Shown here in pieces: positions 4,851-6,503 of a stretch of DNA of 6,503 bases. Made by a program: the position numbers and the translations under genes. The notes under the pieces are model-generated. The model searched no databases. It was not told the origin of the DNA and saw only the letters and a list, made by a program, of their open reading frames with translations. Origin of the DNA: Desulfobacula sp. (GTDB lineage Bacteria > Desulfobacterota > Desulfobacteria > Desulfobacterales > Desulfobacteraceae). The number at the start of each line of letters is the position of its first letter. Position 1 is the stretch's first letter. Where the stretch lies: contig NZ_JAIOSW010000077.1 of the NCBI RefSeq assembly GCF_021107415.1, forward strand, positions 1 to 6,503. Direction: 5' to 3'.

Positions 4851-6419
4851 TTATAAAACCATTTTGTATTCGGGTGCGGGCTGGTATTTTTTTCTGTCGC
4901 TTTCATCCAGATAATCAAGGTGCACCAGAAGATCTGAACGGCCCCTGAGTTCTTTAATGCTTTTTAATCCATAGGTTCTTAGGATATCGCACCATTGTTT
5001 GCGCCAGGCCATATACATATTGACAAGACGCTGTTCCACATACGCTTCGTCGATCATGTTTCCCAGTTCCGGATCTGTGGTAGCTATTCCCCTGGCACAT
5101 CCCCGTCCGCTCTCGCAATTTCCGCACCTGACACATTCAACTGCCACAAGATCAGCTGTTCCGATAACACACCCGTCTGCACCGAGAGCAATGGCTTTTG
5201 CCACATCAAGGGCGTTCCTGATGCCGCCGCTGGCGATGAGACAGATCTTGTCCCTGGCCCCTTCTTCCACAAGAAATCTGTGAACCTTTGGAATGGCATA
5301 TTCAATGGGCATGGCAATATTTTTTTTGGCAATGTCCGGCGCTGCGCCCGTACCGCCGTAACTGCCGTCAATATGAATGATATGGCCACCGGCGTAATAG
5401 ACGCCTACGGCAACCATGTCCACATCCGTGGGGGTGGACACTTTTATTGAGCATAAAACATTGTGGTTGATCTCTTTCATCCAGTCCACATGTTTTTTAT
5501 GGTCTTCAACCGAATAGACAGAGTGGAAAGGGAAGGGTGAGAAAAGAGAGCTTCCCACAACGGTTTCCCTCATTTTGGCAACAGCTTCGGTGACTTTTTC
5601 TCCCAGAAGATGGCCGCCTAACCCTGGTTTTGCACCCTGGGCATATTTAAATTCCATAATCGGACAGTGCTGGATGGTTTCTTCTCTTACACCGAAAAGA
5701 CCCGTGGCCACCTGGGTAATGACATGCTCTTTATAGGGAAGGAACTGCCGCGGATATCCCCCTTCACCGGTACAGGTGAGAGAATTGAGCCTCTTGGCAG
5801 CCCTTGCCCGCCCGATAATAACGGATAAGGCGGTTGATCCATAGGACATTCCGCCGCCGTAACAGGGAAGGGAAATGGTTTTTTGAGGACGGTCGTCTCC
5901 TGTTTTATTCAAGTCAATGCTGGTGTCAATCTCTTCATCACTGATGCCTAAAGCCAAATCAGTAGCCAGACCGGGGTCTGGCTCAACAAACCGCATCTTG
6001 TCAAACCCGCCGCCTGAGTTGCCGAGATTATACTCAAGGTCCACATGGGGCGCCTCTCCTGTTTCTGCCATGGCAAAATGGCCTATCAGCATTTCAGATG
6101 GCCAGCGGTAGTCTCCCATGGTGTCCAGCAAAGGATTCTCTTTAAGGACCAGGGCGTCTTCCGGACAGTGTTCAATGCAGTAATGGTCGGTTTTCTTACA
6201 GTCAAACCCGATGCAGTTGTGTTCAACAGGCCTCAAGGGTGAAGCATGATTGGCAGGCATGATGTGAACCCCGTATGGGCAGAGCTCTGCACATTTCCCG
6301 CAGGAGACGCAGTTAGAATTCCTTTTAATGATATATTTGCCGATGGTATTGCGAAACCGTGATGGAGTTACTCTGGTTTCGGGCAATTGATGTTTTATCT
6401 GATCTCTAATCGGGTTCAT
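4851..6419 (-). CDS. Ferredoxin-domain + FMN-binding glutamate synthase subunit
   Basis: This 522-residue protein opens with a two-cluster ferredoxin module. C37-x2-C40-x2-C43-x3-C47-P is the classic [4Fe-4S] motif, and C69, C74, C81 and C85-P suggest a second cluster. Residues about 130-460 are the FMN-binding (beta/alpha)8 glutamate synthase domain. It shows the glycine-rich CYGGGMSYG (186-194), TGEGGYP (217-223), QGAKPGLGGHLLGEKVT (261-277), DGSYGGTGAAP (351-361), and the flavin-phosphate loop ASGGIRNALDVAKAIALGAD (396-415). C429, C432, C435 and C441 are the expected Fe-S ligands at the end of the barrel. Predicted role: accept electrons through the ferredoxin module and reduce the 2-imino acid formed from an oxo-acid and channelled ammonia, giving glutamate if the substrate is 2-oxoglutarate. 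It needs the amidotransferase encoded 14 nt downstream. The start follows the stop of the upstream gene by only 3 nt, so translation is coupled. No NAD(P)H/FAD module is present. Confidence 0.9.
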   Translation of the reverse strand: MNPIRDQIKHQLPETRVTPSRFRNTIGKYIIKRNSNCVSCGKCAELCPYGVHIMPANHASPLRPVEHNCIGFDCKKTDHYCIEHCPEDALVLKENPLLDTMGDYRWPSEMLIGHFAMAETGEAPHVDLEYNLGNSGGGFDKMRFVEPDPGLATDLALGISDEEIDTSIDLNKTGDDRPQKTISLPCYGGGMSYGSTALSVIIGRARAAKRLNSLTCTGEGGYPRQFLPYKEHVITQVATGLFGVREETIQHCPIMEFKYAQGAKPGLGGHLLGEKVTEAVAKMRETVVGSSLFSPFPFHSVYSVEDHKKHVDWMKEINHNVLCSIKVSTPTDVDMVAVGVYYAGGHIIHIDGSYGGTGAAPDIAKKNIAMPIEYAIPKVHRFLVEEGARDKICLIASGGIRNALDVAKAIALGADGCVIGTADLVAVECVRCGNCESGRGCARGIATTDPELGNMIDEAYVEQRLVNMYMAWRKQWCDILRTYGLKSIKELRGRSDLLVHLDYLDESDRKKYQPAPEYKMVL

Positions 6420-6422
6420 AAA

Positions 6423-6503
6423 TTATCCCACATCTATAGATACTTTTCGTTCACCAAAAATCGGTGCAAAACTCTCTTTTTCAAGATCCTCAAACCACAT
6501 GGA
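6423..6503 (-). CDS. C-terminal end of an unidentified operon gene (cut by window edge)
   Basis: The last 26 codons before TAA (6425-6423) read SMWFEDLEKESFAPIFGERK then VSIDVG, open to the right edge. The stop is separated from the ATG of the FMN subunit by three bases (TTT), and the GGGA of the downstream ribosome binding site lies inside the final codons, so this gene is surely co-transcribed and translationally coupled with the glutamate synthase genes. I do not recognise the family from this tail. By context a third glutamate synthase component (electron-transfer or amidotransferase-like subunit), a glutamine synthetase or another nitrogen-metabolism protein would be plausible, but this is inference. 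Confidence 0.7.
   Translation of the reverse strand, partial: SMWFEDLEKESFAPIFGERKVSIDVG
6426..6429 (-). promoter_or_regulatory. Ribosome binding site GGGA of the FMN subunit gene, inside the upstream coding end
   Basis: GGGA on the minus strand ends 6 bases before the ATG at 6419-6417. It lies in the last codons of the upstream gene and immediately before its TAA, the usual layout for translational coupling. It supports this ATG as the start of the FMN subunit. Confidence 0.6.

Noticed and set aside
4995..5450. Long plus-strand open frame opposite the FMN domain
   Set aside because: It is antisense to a conserved domain with clear motifs, its translation has no family character, and its start lacks a ribosome binding site.

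Overview
This window of about 6.5 kb looks like chromosomal DNA from an anaerobic or facultative bacterium of moderate-to-low GC content. A sulfate-reducing desulfobacterium-type lineage is my best guess. That guess rests on the split, ferredoxin-domain-bearing glutamate synthase genes and on general codon and protein character; no rRNA or other direct taxonomic marker is present.

Layout from left to right. (1) Positions 1-131, minus strand: the first 43 residues of a peptidase U32 family protein, cut by the window edge. (2) 132-392: an AT-rich spacer holding the leader of the U32 gene and, directly behind the transporter stop codon, an open stretch without a start codon that reads like an orphan protein C-terminus. 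(3) 393-1553, minus: a complete 12-helix major facilitator superfamily transporter. (4) 1554-1809: a divergent regulatory region, with a good sigma-70-like promoter for the transporter preceded by two copies of GCTTGTTAT spaced 20 bp apart, and facing the other way a promoter candidate with a 7-bp dyad just upstream. (5) 1810-2058, plus: a decayed gene of the antibiotic biosynthesis monooxygenase (ABM-like) family, with an in-frame TAG where a Trp codon is expected and a missing C-terminus. (6) 2059-2223: a spacer containing a second orphan C-terminus-like stretch on the minus strand. (7) 2224-6503, minus: a tight three-gene operon read right to left. It contains the last 26 codons of an unidentified protein, a 522-residue protein (two-cluster ferredoxin module plus the FMN-binding glutamate synthase domain), and an 870-residue protein (class II glutamine amidotransferase module plus GXGXG domain).

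The two large proteins together contain the functional modules of a glutamate synthase large subunit, but divided differently from the classical single chain. The amidotransferase and GXGXG beta-helix sit on one chain, without the FMN domain normally between them. The FMN/Fe-S domain sits on another chain behind an N-terminal ferredoxin module that could receive electrons. The predicted job is to hydrolyse glutamine, channel the ammonia to the FMN site and reductively aminate an oxo-acid (2-oxoglutarate if it is a true glutamate synthase). The left half, by contrast, is an eroding accessory patch: one intact transporter surrounded by three gene remnants. I saw no tRNA, rRNA, CRISPR array, complete insertion sequence or convincing intrinsic terminator.
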